Shown piece by piece: positions 44,322 through 54,500 of a DNA stretch of 64,000 nt. Under the pieces are notes generated by a model that was not told the DNA's origin, did no database searches, and worked only from the letters and a program-made list of their open reading frames with translations. The position numbers and the translations under genes are program-made. This DNA comes from Luteolibacter arcticus. GTDB taxonomy: Bacteria > Verrucomicrobiota > Verrucomicrobiia > Verrucomicrobiales > Akkermansiaceae. Position 1 is the first letter of the stretch. The number at the start of each line of letters is the position of its first letter. Location: contig NZ_JAPDDT010000005.1 of NCBI RefSeq assembly GCF_025950235.1, positions 62,001-126,000 of the forward strand. Reading direction: 5' to 3'.

Positions 44322-45291
44322 CTACTCCGCGGCGGGTTCTTCCAACCAGTCCTCCCACCCGTGCCGCTGGCATTCCGCCGAAATCGCAGCACGGGCTTCC
44401 GGATAGCCTGCGCTCCGGAAGACTTTGCGAAAGTGATCGCGCACTTCGAGCTGGCGGGGCGGGTCCATACGCTCCACGGCATCGAAGAAGCCGGACCAAT
44501 CTTCTGCCTGGTGGGCCTTGGTCATGCCTTCCGTGACGAACGCCTGCCTTGCGGTGACATCAGTCGTGCTCACCATCCAATCCCACAACGCGCCTTTCGA
44601 ATCCGCGGCATCGACCGCTGCCGCCACGGCGGTCCAGAATGCGGTCCTTTCGTCGGTGGCATCGGGAGCTAGGGAAGGCACGCCTTTCAACAGCCGCCCG
44701 ATCGCGGTGGTATCCTGCTTGTCGAAAAGCTCATCGTAGACCTCCTTGCGCATGCCGGGCGGCAGATCGTGGGTCAGGGCCGCCGCGGCGTCCGGATCTT
44801 TCTTCGCAAGCGCATTCAAGGAGCGGCCGAGGAAAGATTGGACCTTGTAGTCGTCCATTCTCTCCAGCTTCCTCCAATGCTTGACCATGGCCGGTGCCAA
44901 TTCCGCGCCGTGATAGTTAATGGCATTGCCCGGGTAGTTGTGCGCGAACCGCGGCGCATGAAGCCGGCCCAGCCCTTGGACCGCCCCCTCCGGGTCCACC
45001 CGGCACCAATCAATGAGAAGGCTGATCGAGTTTCCGCCGACCTCGCCGTTTGAGCTGCGTGGGCCGGCCAGCAACTCGTCCCACGCGGCCCGGAAGTCCG
45101 CCCCGGTGGCGCGGAGAATCGGATTCGCCGTCGCTTCCTCTACTGTTGGCGTTGGGGAAGGCTTCGCGGGAGCAGGTGCCGCGAGGGTAGCAACCTGTGC
45201 GGGTTCGCTCCGGGTTCCACCGGCCAACCATCCGCCGACCAAAACGAGCGCTCCATGGGAGAGCAAAAGCAGTGCAGCGTGACGGGCTTCA
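44322..45291 (-). pseudogene. Secreted protein of unknown function with an apparent frameshift in its signal peptide
   Basis: The long frame codes for 314 residues from a TTG at 45266. However, an ATG at 45291 overlaps the previous gene's stop (ATGA), as in other pairs here. That ATG gives MKPVTLHC and then runs out of frame at a run of four T in the coding strand (45265-45268 on the plus strand). One extra T would join it to LLSHGALVLVGGWLAGG, a good signal peptide. So a one-base indel, either real or an error, is likely. The mature protein is helical and Ala-rich, with no recognised domain. The C-terminal ECQRHGWEDWLEE is acidic-aromatic. It resembles its upstream neighbour in layout and may be a paralogue. 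Confidence 0.55.
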
Positions 45292-46818
45292 TCGGGTCTC
45301 CTCCTTCACGGATTGGGAAAGCGGCGAGGGAAGCCGGGCAATCCACTGCCGGGCCGCTTCGGGATCATCTCGCAGGTAGTCGGCGGAGAACGTCGCGGCG
45401 CTTGGAAGCTGCTTGCCATCCTGTTGCCAAAGACCCTGTCCGGCCAAGGCCAGCAGAACCTGCGCCTGCAGGGCGAGCGAAGTCCCGTTGTTGCGCACCA
45501 GTTTCGTCGCGCTTTGCAGGACCTCCTCCATCTGTCCGGTCTGGCGTGCGACCTCCAGGGCGGCGGCAGGATCGATGGGCATGGCGTCGTTCCAAGTCCG
45601 GCTGCGGGTTTCCGACTGGAGTATCTCAGGAACATTGGCGGCGATAGCGTCCAGCCGTCCGGTCAGGACCTCCTTGAACTTCCGCTGGCCGAGCAGGCTA
45701 AGTTGCAAGTCCTGCTCCCATGCCTCCCCCTGCCAGACTTCCATGCCATTTTGGTAGCTTTGCGAAATCTCCCGCATCACGAGTTGGCGCGCCTCCGCTT
45801 CGCTGTTGCCTTGCTTCAAGTACAGCTCGACGAGAGCCGCAGTGGCTTCCGCTGGCTCGTGGGCGACCCGGGCGAGTTCACGTCCCTTTTCGACTTGTCT
45901 CTGCTCCTCCTCCCATCGTCTCTGGAAAATCTCCTCGGCCGGTGTCCCGGCAACTGCGTCCAAGGCAAGCTTCGCTTTTTCCTGCCAATCCTCCTCTTCG
46001 CCAGAAAACGAGGGCCGTACGCCGCCCTCCCACCGCCAGTCCGAGTCCGGAGCGTCGATCCACCGGCTCGCAAATGACTGGAGAACCACGGTATCCCCGG
46101 AAAACTGGGTAAGCCACACGGCCGCATCCTCCACCCGGGCTTTGCCGAGTGCCCCTTCAAGGAATGGCTTCGTCTCCTTCTCACCGAGAAGGGCTAGAAC
46201 CGCAGTTAGATCCGCGGCGTATGCGTCGCCGACGTGTTCCGCCAAGTCCCGGAGCGCCATGCTGCGGTTCCGTTGTATCCATCCGCGGTCCATCAGCGCG
46301 ATCAATTCCCGCGGGGGAAGGGTCTTGGCAAAAGCGTCGAAAGGATCGCCCCAGCCCACGCGCATTTTCATCTGCCCGATCCACGCGGCGCAGGCGGCCG
46401 GATCCTCCTTCATCCAGCGCGCGACCAAGGCCCGGGCAAGCTCGTGGTCGTACATCTTCCCGGCATCCACGGCATCGAGTTCCTTTTGCATCGCAGCGGC
46501 CATGTCGGCGATCTCCGCGGCGCGCTGCGCGGCGGGGACATACACGGATGGCGTGCCGTGAGGCGGGCTCGGTGGCGGTGGCGCGGCCTCGTTCCGGCGC
46601 TTCATGACCTCGCTAAGCAGTTCGTGATTGTTGTAGGCCGCTAGCAGGTCCGCGGTGGACACACGGCGATCCTGACGAGGAGCCCGTTCCGATTTCGTCG
46701 CCAGTGATAGCGCCGGATCGGGGGCGGCCTCCGGATCGTCGTGGCCAAGGAACCACCACCCTGCCCCAAGGGCGAGGAGATGCGTGCCTATCAGGGTCAC
46801 CGGGAGACGTGCCTTCAT
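45289..46818 (-). CDS. Membrane-anchored helical-repeat protein, function unknown
   Basis: 509 residues with an N-terminal signal anchor (VTLIGTHLLALGAGWWFLG, about 7-25) and a linker with a Pro-rich stretch (PPPPSPPHG). The rest is helical, with HEAT/TPR-like periodicity (DHELARALVARWMKEDPAACAAW, then ELARVAHEPAEATAALVELYLKQGN). Tails of repeats show paired Asp-Pro-Glu-Ala words (DPEAA, DPAAA). I do not recognise the family. It lies directly upstream of the frameshifted gene, overlapping its ATG by three bases, so the two probably belong together. Confidence 0.6.
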   Translation of the reverse strand: MKARLPVTLIGTHLLALGAGWWFLGHDDPEAAPDPALSLATKSERAPRQDRRVSTADLLAAYNNHELLSEVMKRRNEAAPPPPSPPHGTPSVYVPAAQRAAEIADMAAAMQKELDAVDAGKMYDHELARALVARWMKEDPAACAAWIGQMKMRVGWGDPFDAFAKTLPPRELIALMDRGWIQRNRSMALRDLAEHVGDAYAADLTAVLALLGEKETKPFLEGALGKARVEDAAVWLTQFSGDTVVLQSFASRWIDAPDSDWRWEGGVRPSFSGEEEDWQEKAKLALDAVAGTPAEEIFQRRWEEEQRQVEKGRELARVAHEPAEATAALVELYLKQGNSEAEARQLVMREISQSYQNGMEVWQGEAWEQDLQLSLLGQRKFKEVLTGRLDAIAANVPEILQSETRSRTWNDAMPIDPAAALEVARQTGQMEEVLQSATKLVRNNGTSLALQAQVLLALAGQGLWQQDGKQLPSAATFSADYLRDDPEAARQWIARLPSPLSQSVKEETR

Positions 46819-46904
46819 GGAATCGGGTCAGACGGTCGGAGATCCCGGCTGATTCAACAATTCCTGAATTTTCCCGGACTGCTATCGGTCGCCGTGACGA
46901 ACGG

Positions 46905-47801
46905 TCAGCGTTTCGCCAAGGCCACCAGCACGGCCTTCTGGGCGTGCAGGCGGTTTTCGGCTTCCTGGAAGATCACGTCGGCGTGCTGTTCCAGCACTTC
47001 TTCCGTGATCTCCTTGCCGCGATAGGCGGGCAGGCAGTGGAGGACGATGTGACCTTCGGCGGCATGCGCCAAGAGGCCGGCATTCACCTGGAAGGGCCCA
47101 AAGGCTTCTTCCTTGTCCTGCTGGTCTTCCTGACCCATCGAGAGCCACACGTCGGTATTGATGACGTGTGCGCCCTTGGCGGCCACTGCGGGATCGGTGG
47201 TCACGGTGACATTCGGTGCGTCCAGCTTCGCGAGGAATTCGGCGGGCGGCTGATAGTCCGTCGGGGCGGCGACGGCGAGCTCGAAGCCGAGCCGCTTGGC
47301 CGCCCACATCCACGAGATGGTCATGTTAGAGAAGCCGTCGCCGATGAAGGCGATCTTCTTTCCCTCCCAGCCGCCGAGCGCTTCCTTCACGGTCAGCAAG
47401 TCCGCGAGGATCTGGCACGGGTGCTCATCATCGGTCAGCGCGTTGATGGTCGGGATGCCGGAGTACTGCGAGAAGTCCACGACATCCTGCTGAGCGAAGG
47501 TGCGGATGATGCATCCATGAACCATCCGCCCGAGCACGCGGGCGGTGTCCTTGATCGGTTCGCCGCGGCCGAGCTGGATATCGTTCTTCGAAAGGAACAT
47601 CGGGAAGCCACCGAGCTCGCGGATGCCGACCTCGAATGACACTCGTGTCCGCGTGGACGACTTGGTAAAGATCATCGCCCACGTCTGCCCGGCCAGCGGC
47701 TGCTCATGACGACCGCGCTCCGCTTTCAAGCGGGTGGCATCTTCGAGCAACGCGGTGATCTCCGCGGCGGTGAGTTCTTCGATGGAAAGAAAATGGTTCA
47801 T
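46905..47801 (-). CDS. argF: Ornithine carbamoyltransferase
   Basis: 298 residues. It makes citrulline from ornithine and carbamoyl phosphate in arginine synthesis. The carbamoyl phosphate loop SSTRTR is at 48-53. DDEHPCQILADLLT near 125-138 is the carbamoyl-binding HPxQ segment, and HCLPAYRG near 263-270 contains the Cys and Leu of the ornithine loop. Ornithine-binding FSNMTISW sits near 158. The ATG at 47801 is chosen because upstream in-frame sequence is Ser/Pro-rich and falls in the intergenic gap and argD. It follows argD by 16 bases. Confidence 0.95.
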   Translation of the reverse strand: MNHFLSIEELTAAEITALLEDATRLKAERGRHEQPLAGQTWAMIFTKSSTRTRVSFEVGIRELGGFPMFLSKNDIQLGRGEPIKDTARVLGRMVHGCIIRTFAQQDVVDFSQYSGIPTINALTDDEHPCQILADLLTVKEALGGWEGKKIAFIGDGFSNMTISWMWAAKRLGFELAVAAPTDYQPPAEFLAKLDAPNVTVTTDPAVAAKGAHVINTDVWLSMGQEDQQDKEEAFGPFQVNAGLLAHAAEGHIVLHCLPAYRGKEITEEVLEQHADVIFQEAENRLHAQKAVLVALAKR

Positions 47802-47817
47802 GGAAAGTGCCGGGTGA

Positions 47818-49089
47818 TCAGTGATCGGTGACCAGTGAAGAAAGGGTGGCGCGGAAGATGGCGAGAGCTTCGTCGACCTCCTCGTCGGTGACATTGAGCG
47901 GAGGCAGGAGGCGAATGGTTTCAGGACCAGCGGGTGGAACGAGCAGGCCGGCTTCCAGCAGCTTGCCGCAGACGAAGGCGGCGGGGAGCTTGCCTTCCGG
48001 AACGGCGAACTGCGAGACATCGAGGCCGATGCCTAACAGCAGGCCGACGCCGCGGACTTCGGTGATGACGGGCAGTTGCCAGGACGCGATGATTTCGCGG
48101 ATCCGCTGTTCCTGCCGCGCGACATTGGCGGGAAGATCCATCTCAACGACTTCCTCTAACACCGCGAGCGAAGCCGCGCAGGCAAGCGGGTTGCCGCCAT
48201 AGGTGGTGCCGTGCGAACCGGGGCCCATCAGCGAGGAGAGCGCCTTGCCCGTGGCATCGACGGCGCGGTCGGAAAGCCAGAACGCCCCGATCGGGAAACC
48301 ACCGCCCATGCCCTTGGCCCACGAGATGGCATCCGGCTGGATCTCGGGTGCGATGGCCCGCCATGCCATGGTCGGACCGCAGCGGCCGAAGCCGGTCTGC
48401 ACCTCATCGAGCAAGAGCAACACGTCGTGTTTCTTGCACAGCGCCGCGACGCCGCGCAGGAACGCCGGCGTGGCGACATTCACGCCGCCTTCACCCTGCA
48501 CCGGCTCTAACAAAACCGCGGCGGTCTCCGGCCGGATCGCAGCTTCGAGCGCGGCGAGGTCATTGAAAGGCAAGTGCCGGAAGCCGGGCAGCAGCGGATC
48601 GAAGCCTTCCTTCACCTTGTCCTGACCGGTGGCATTGATGCCGCCGAGGGTCCGGCCGTGGAAGGACTTGGTGAAACTCAGGACCTCGTACCTCGGCGAT
48701 CCATCGAGCTGCGGCCGGGCGTGGCCGAACTTGCGGGCGGTCTTGATGAGGCCGTCGTTCGACTCGGCGCCGGAGTTCGCGAAGAAGACTTTCCCCGGCA
48801 GCTTCACGTGGTCTTCCACGATGACCCGCGCGAGTTCCTCCTGCTGCGGGATGCCGTAGAGATTCGAGACATGCAGCAAGGTGCCGGCCTGCTCGCGGAT
48901 CGCGTGGACCAGCCGCGGCGGGCAATGCCCGAGCGAGCACACGGCGATGCCGGTGCAGAAGTCGAGGTAGGATTTCCCGGCATCATCCCACACGCGGGTG
49001 CCCTCGCCGCGGACGAGCGTGACGGGGAAACGGGCGTAGGTGGATAGGACGTGGCTCATGGGAAAGGGGCGGACGCTAGCGGTCTTCAT
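47818..49089 (-). CDS. argD: Acetylornithine aminotransferase
   Basis: About 423 residues if read from the ATG at 49089, which overlaps the EamA stop by four bases; an ATG at 49059 would give 413. It is a class III PLP aminotransferase of arginine (and possibly lysine) synthesis. YARFPVTLVRGEGTRVWDD is the N-terminal signature; SGAESNDGLIKTARK is the PLP phosphate region; ISWAKGMGGGFPIGAF holds the PLP lysine; GPGSHGTTYGGNPLACAA follows. Together with argF it forms a two-gene arginine block on the minus strand. Confidence 0.93.
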   Translation of the reverse strand: MKTASVRPFPMSHVLSTYARFPVTLVRGEGTRVWDDAGKSYLDFCTGIAVCSLGHCPPRLVHAIREQAGTLLHVSNLYGIPQQEELARVIVEDHVKLPGKVFFANSGAESNDGLIKTARKFGHARPQLDGSPRYEVLSFTKSFHGRTLGGINATGQDKVKEGFDPLLPGFRHLPFNDLAALEAAIRPETAAVLLEPVQGEGGVNVATPAFLRGVAALCKKHDVLLLLDEVQTGFGRCGPTMAWRAIAPEIQPDAISWAKGMGGGFPIGAFWLSDRAVDATGKALSSLMGPGSHGTTYGGNPLACAASLAVLEEVVEMDLPANVARQEQRIREIIASWQLPVITEVRGVGLLLGIGLDVSQFAVPEGKLPAAFVCGKLLEAGLLVPPAGPETIRLLPPLNVTDEEVDEALAIFRATLSSLVTDH

Positions 49090-50027
49090 GGTTTTGGCAA
49101 ATCGGGAAATTGAACGGTATTGGAAGGATTCGGAGGCGAGATGACAGGCTCCGGTCGTCGCTTCGGACCCGCGGCGACCCGCCACGTGGCGAAGAGCGTC
49201 AGTGCGGCACCCGCCAGCTCGAGCGCGGTGAAACGCTCGCCGAAGAGAAAGAACGCGCCCGCCGCGGTGACGAGCGGCAGCAGCATCTGGATGGAAGAGC
49301 CCTGCGACACCGGCAGGGTGCGGTAGGCATTCGTCATCACGAGTTGGGAGACCCCGACGATGATCGCGGCGACGATGAGCCACAGGTGAGCCTGCGGTGG
49401 CAGCTTCACCACCTCGCCACCGCGGATCGGCAGCGCGAGCAGGATGCTGTAGAAGCACTGCGACGCGTAGATCGTGCCCGCGTGCTCGGTGGCCCGCAGC
49501 TTGCGGATGAGGACCACCACGATGCCGGCACCCACCGCACCTGCGAGCGCAATGCCATCCCACGCGGTGATGCCGTGCGTGGCATCACCGCCGACGAAAA
49601 GCAGCAGGCCGATGAAGCCCGTGATCATCCACAAAATCGCAGACCGTGAGACCCGCTCCTTCAACCACCACGCGGCGATGAGCGTGGCGAAGATCGGATA
49701 GGTCAGGTTCAGCACCACGGCACGCGAAGCGCCGAGCTCGGCGATGGTAAGATAGAAGGCGGCGATCGAAAGCGCCCCCACGATGCCGCGCAGTGCGACG
49801 AGCTTGCTGCCGACCAATGCTTTCAACGAAAGCCCGCGGCCGAACCCATACAGCGCCGCGACCAAGAGCATGCCGACCGTGCCGCGATACAGCGCGCCCA
49901 TCCAGCCATCGGCGGCGGGCAGGTGCAGGCTGAGCGCGCGGAGCAGCAGCGTATTCGCTGCAAACAGGAACACGGACAGCAGCATCAGCACGAGGCCGCG
50001 CGGGTTATTGGGGTCGGGTGGTTTCAT
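49086..50027 (-). CDS. EamA/DMT family exporter
   Basis: 313 residues with ten hydrophobic helices in two EamA repeats. The loop words TYPIFATLIAAWWLKERVSRSA near 118-140 and the matching QMLLPLVTAAGAFFLFGERFTALE near 248-270 are the ends of the two repeats. The family exports amino acids and other metabolites. Its position next to argD and argF, with an ATGA junction, makes an amino-acid substrate possible but unproven. A strongly ribosome-bound 14-codon frame precedes it. Confidence 0.88.
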   Translation of the reverse strand: MKPPDPNNPRGLVLMLLSVFLFAANTLLLRALSLHLPAADGWMGALYRGTVGMLLVAALYGFGRGLSLKALVGSKLVALRGIVGALSIAAFYLTIAELGASRAVVLNLTYPIFATLIAAWWLKERVSRSAILWMITGFIGLLLFVGGDATHGITAWDGIALAGAVGAGIVVVLIRKLRATEHAGTIYASQCFYSILLALPIRGGEVVKLPPQAHLWLIVAAIIVGVSQLVMTNAYRTLPVSQGSSIQMLLPLVTAAGAFFLFGERFTALELAGAALTLFATWRVAAGPKRRPEPVISPPNPSNTVQFPDLPKP

Positions 50028-50031
50028 CGGA

Positions 50032-50076
50032 TCATCGGTGGATCCGGAAACGGCAGGCCTGCGGGATGGGAATCAT
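50032..50076 (-). CDS. Possible 14-residue leader peptide before the EamA gene
   Basis: ATG at 50076 is preceded by GGAGGAAAG, the clearest ribosome-binding sequence in this part of the window, though the spacing is tight. The frame codes for 14 residues (MIPIPQACRFRIHR) and stops 4 bases before the EamA ATG at 50027. EamA itself has no obvious ribosome site of its own, so translation may be reinitiated. The rest of the gap (50077-50282) shows no supported gene. Confidence 0.35.
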   Translation of the reverse strand: MIPIPQACRFRIHR

Positions 50077-50282
50077 CTTTCCTCCGCCGGGCCCAGGGCC
50101 GCGTCCGGAGGTGGCAGGGTGCCATCAAGCTCCGAACGCACCCATGCGCCAAAGGGCGCGGGCGGCGAGTCGGAGATCTTTGCGAAGGTTCGCAGGCACG
50201 GCAGGGAAGTGGCAGGCGGGAAGACGAAAGTCAAGGCACGGCTGCGGCGTTTCGGCCGGACTGCGAGCCGCACCTGCTTTTC

Positions 50283-51449
50283 TCATTGCGGCGCGAGCTT
50301 GAATTCGTGCTCCAGCGCTTGAAAGAGGATCTCGCGGCTACGGGTCTTGCCGTGGAGCATGCGTGTGCCGCCGACCAGCAGCTTCGGCATGAGGTAGTTC
50401 AACTCGCCGCTGTTGGTGACATTCACCCGCTGGTAATCCGCAGCATCCGCGGCGAGGATTTCGGCGATCCACGGGTCCTGCAGGGCATCGGGCGCAAGGG
50501 GCTTTCCCATCAGCGTGGTCACTGCCGTCATGGCACGGGGCAGATCTTGCACGGGTCGCGCGAAGAGCGCGTGATGGACGGCGGGGAACGACTCCGGGTC
50601 GGTGCGCCAGCAGGCGAGCGCGAGCCGCGCCAGATCGCAGGCATGGGCATGGTCCTTCACATGCGCCGGCACGTTCGGATTGCAGGCTCTCTCGATCGGG
50701 CAAGGAAGCAGCACCACGCAGAGAGTCCGCGGATGCTTGCGCTCGAAGGCCAGCAGGTCCTCGTGGAGATCGCGGCAGACGTCGCAGGCGTAGTCGTAAT
50801 ACTTTACCACCACGTGCGGGGCGGCGGGATCGCCGAGGTGCGGCAAGGCGGCGACGTTGTATTCCTTGTTGCCGAGGAACGTCACCTTGCGGCCCGCACC
50901 GCGCGAATGCACCGGCTTGGTCGCGCCGGTATCCGGCGGCGAAGCCGCGAGCGTGATTTCCGACACGGCATGCGAGGCTGGCGCGGGTCCGAATACCTGT
51001 CCTGCGATCAGCACGGAAAGAGCGGCCAGCCCGGCAAGCGCGCCGTGCTTCGATGAACCCGGCCACACTTCCTTATCCGCCCTCCACACCAGCACCGCGG
51101 CGGTAAGTCCGATGAGATGGGCGGCCAAGCACCATGGGCAGAAACTCCGGAGGAGGAATGCCTGCACGATGGCGAACCACGCCGCCGCGCCCAGGAGACA
51201 GGTGGCGACCGCGGCGAGGGCCGAGCGGTGCGGCTTGAAGGTCAGCACCAGCAATGCCGCGTAAAGCGATAGCGATAGCGCGCTGACAGGGACCAGAAAC
51301 CACTGCGACCAGCGTGAACCCAGCACGTTCGCGCAACCGGAAGCGGCACCGCAGCCGACGAGATAAGTGATCGAGCCCGTCGCTTTCTGAAAAAGAAGCC
51401 AGGCGCTCAGAAACAGTCCAACCATCGAGACCAGACGAAGAGCCAGCAT
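50283..51449 (-). CDS. VKOR domain fused to a DsbA-like thioredoxin domain
   Basis: 388 residues. Residues 1-150 are a vitamin K epoxide reductase domain with about five helices: the loop Cys pair Cys33 and Cys39 (VGCGAASGCANV) and the quinone-side CPWC at 104-107. A short linker leads to a periplasmic thioredoxin-fold domain (about 185-388) with CDVC at 222-225 in YYDYACDVCRDLH, and Cys pairs near 250-270. Such fusions make disulfides in secreted proteins: the DsbA part oxidises substrates and the VKOR part passes electrons to quinone. This fits a genome with huge secreted proteins. Start is the ATG at 51449. Confidence 0.9.
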   Translation of the reverse strand: MLALRLVSMVGLFLSAWLLFQKATGSITYLVGCGAASGCANVLGSRWSQWFLVPVSALSLSLYAALLVLTFKPHRSALAAVATCLLGAAAWFAIVQAFLLRSFCPWCLAAHLIGLTAAVLVWRADKEVWPGSSKHGALAGLAALSVLIAGQVFGPAPASHAVSEITLAASPPDTGATKPVHSRGAGRKVTFLGNKEYNVAALPHLGDPAAPHVVVKYYDYACDVCRDLHEDLLAFERKHPRTLCVVLLPCPIERACNPNVPAHVKDHAHACDLARLALACWRTDPESFPAVHHALFARPVQDLPRAMTAVTTLMGKPLAPDALQDPWIAEILAADAADYQRVNVTNSGELNYLMPKLLVGGTRMLHGKTRSREILFQALEHEFKLAPQ

Positions 51450-51478
51450 GGAAAAAAAGGTCCGTGAGGTGATGAAGA

Positions 51479-51511
51479 AAGCCCCCCGGCTCGCAAGGGG
51501 CCGGAGGGCTT
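51479..51511 (-). terminator. Terminator after the TSP3-repeat protein gene
   Basis: An interrupted 11-bp stem (left arm 51479-51490, right arm 51500-51511, one C-A mismatch), read on the minus strand, is followed by TTTCTTC. It begins 34 bases past the stop at 51545 and lies ahead of the VKOR gene start, so it separates the two genes. Confidence 0.7.
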
Positions 51512-51544
51512 GGATATTGCAACTAGCGGTTCAGCAGGGCCGAA

Positions 51545-54500
51545 TCAAGGCTGCTCTTCCACCTTGTAGAATGCCTTGCCAGAAGGCGGCGAGGGGTCCA
51601 CCAGGTTCTGGTTCGTCCCCGTCGGGGTGAACGGCGCGCCAGCCGGTGTCCAGTCGTTGTTCAGCGTCAGGCTGCGATACAGCTGGTACGACTTGGCGGT
51701 GCTGAAGCCGCTGACGGCGAGGTTGAAGCTCGTGCCATTGTAGGTCGCGGAGGTGACCGTCAGCTGCACGTTATCATTGGGGTCGGCCACATCCGGGAGA
51801 GTCTTGTTCTGGAACTCCTGGAGGTTGGTGAACCGGTCACCATCCTGATCTTGGCCCGCATCGGACGGGTCGTTGAGATCGAGGAAGGCATACTTCGCTT
51901 CATAATAGTCGGGCATGCCGTCGGCATCGGTGTCCTGGTCGAGGCCGAAGTATTCGATTTCGCCCAGCGCGTGCAGCGTGCTGTTCGTCGCCGTCACCTC
52001 GTAGCGGAACCACGTGTAGAACGGTGACGGGGTGGCCAGGTTAAAGCGCACCACCTTGTTCCGGTCGGCACCCCAGAAGGTCATCGTGGTGTCCGAGTGG
52101 TTCACGATCGGGGTGAAGGTCACGCCGTCATTCGATCCCAGGATCTTCCAGGCGCGCGGGTCGCGCTCTGGGGCATCGTCCGAGGAGGTCATGGTGAAGT
52201 GCGTGAGCCGCACCGCATGCTCGAACTCCACGGTCACCCGCTGGGCAGGCACCGCGGTGCCCGGAGGATCGCAGCACCACTTCATCTCGCCGCCGCCGAC
52301 CTTGTTGTCGAAGACGTTGAAGGCACCCTCCGTCTGGAAACTAGCCTTGTTGGTCGCCGAGATGGACTTCCAGTCGAAGTCGGCTCCGGTAGTCCCATCG
52401 GCGTCGGTGCCACCGTTGTCGCGGTCGGTGATGTCCCCACCCAACAGCGCCGAGGTGCCGGTGCCGAGGGTAAGGTAGGTCAAGCCGTCCGGCGTGCTCG
52501 CGGAACTGAGCGGGCTGGTGCCCCTCGTAAGCTCGTAGCCGTCCTTGAACGTGTCGCCGTCGGTATCGGCCAGGGCAGGCGAGGTGAAGTGCGTGTTCAC
52601 TTCAGCGCCGTCCTCGAGTCCGTCACCATCGGTGTCCTTCACCAGCGGGTTCGCCCCGGCGGGACCTTCGTCGCCGTCTTCGAGCCCGTCGCCATCGGTG
52701 TCCTTCACCAGCGGATTGGTCTTGGCGAGATACTCGCCCTTGTTGTCGAGTCCATCGTCGTCTTCGTCCAGCACGGCGTCACTCGGATCGCTGTCGCTGA
52801 GGAAGGCATAGTAGTCCTCATACAATTTCGGGATCCCGTCGACATCGGCATCGGTGTTGGACACTTCACCGAAGTACTCGATCTCCGAGATTTGGTGCGT
52901 GCCGCTCCCGGTCGAGATGACTGTGTAGCGGAGGTGGGTGTAGGGGAGGGTGCGCTGGGGCAGGGCGACCTTCAGCACCTGATTGCGGGCGGTGAAGATC
53001 TGCGAAGGCGTCCAGGCGAAACGCGTGATCGTCTCGAAGGTGGTGCCGTTCGTGGAGCCTTGGATTTCCCACACCCGCGGGTCGCGCTCGGGAGAGTCGT
53101 TACCGGAGGTGATGGTGAAATAGTCGAGCGCGACCAGCGCGGGGAATCCCACGGTGACCCACTGCGAAGCGGTCGAGTTGTAAAGCCACTTCGAGCCGCC
53201 GACGTTACCAATCTTGTTGTCGAAGATGCTGTAAGCACCCTCGCCATTGGCGCCAAGGAAGGTTCCATTGGTGCTCGCCGAGATGCTGCTCCAGTTGAAG
53301 TTGGTGCCGTTCGGGGTGGTGTCGTTGCCGTTGTTTTCCGGGTCGGTCAGGTCGCTGCCCAGCAGCGCGGTGCCGGGTGCTGCTGGCGACGGTGAGGGGG
53401 CGAGAGTAACCCGGGTGCCATTGGGCGAGCTGTTGCTGTTATTCACGCCGGAGCCAGCAGTGACCTCGTAGTCGTCACGGAAGAAGTCGCCATCCGTATC
53501 GGCCAGGCCGGGACTCGAGCCGTGAACGAAAACCTCCGCGTTGTCGGACAGCGTGTCGCCGTCGCTCTCCAGCAGGAGAGGGCTCGAGCCATAGCCGCCG
53601 GGGCCGGCTTCCTCGCCGTCCGTGAGCCCGTCGCCGTCGGTGTCACTTTCCAGCGGATTGGACTTCGCGAGGTATTCGCCCAGGTTGTTTAGACCGTCAC
53701 CGTCCTCGTCGAGGAGGCGGTCGCCGGCATCGTTGTCGCTGAGGAAATCGTAGTAGTCCTCGTACAACTTTGGAATACCGTCACCATCGACATCGGCGCT
53801 GTTTTGCTCGCCGAAGAATTCGATCTCCGCAAGCTGGTGCGCCGTCGTGCCGGTGGAAGCGAATGCATAGCGGAAATAGGTGTAGGGCAACGAACGCTTC
53901 GGCAGTGTCACCTTCAGCACCTGGCTGCGCCCGGTCCACAGCGCGGCCTGCGTCCAGTCGATGCGCGCGATCGTCTGGTAATTCGTGCCATTGGTCGAAC
54001 CTTGGATTTCCCATACCCGCGGGTCCCGCTCGGCGAAGTCATTGCCACTGGTGATGGTGAAGTAGTCGAGGCTGGTCAGCGCCGGGAACTGGATGGCGAC
54101 CCATTGTGGAGTACTACCCAAGTAGTACCACTTCGAGCCCGCGGTGGCACCGATCTTGTTGTCGAACAGGTTGAAGGCACCCTCGTTGGCGGTGCCGAGG
54201 AAGGTGCCGTTGATGCTTGCGGTGATGGCGGTCCAGTTGAATCCCGTACCGTTGGCCGAGGCGTCACTGCCGTTGTTCTCCGGATCGGTGAGGTCGCTGG
54301 TAAGCAGTGCTGCTCCTGGCAAGTTGGCGCCGACTGCCGGGGCCAGCTCCACCTTGAGGCCGCCCGGGGATTCATTGGCGTTGGTCAGCGAACTGCCATC
54401 GCGTGCCTCATAGCCATCCGGATAAAAGTCGTCGTCGGTGTCCGTGTCCAAAGGGTCGCTCAGGTACGACAAAACCTCGTCACCGTCCCACACGCCGTCG

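Noticed and set aside
50073-50273. 66-codon minus-strand frame between the VKOR and EamA genes
   Set aside because: The product is Pro/Arg-rich without a domain or ribosome site; only the 14-codon leader in this gap has some support.
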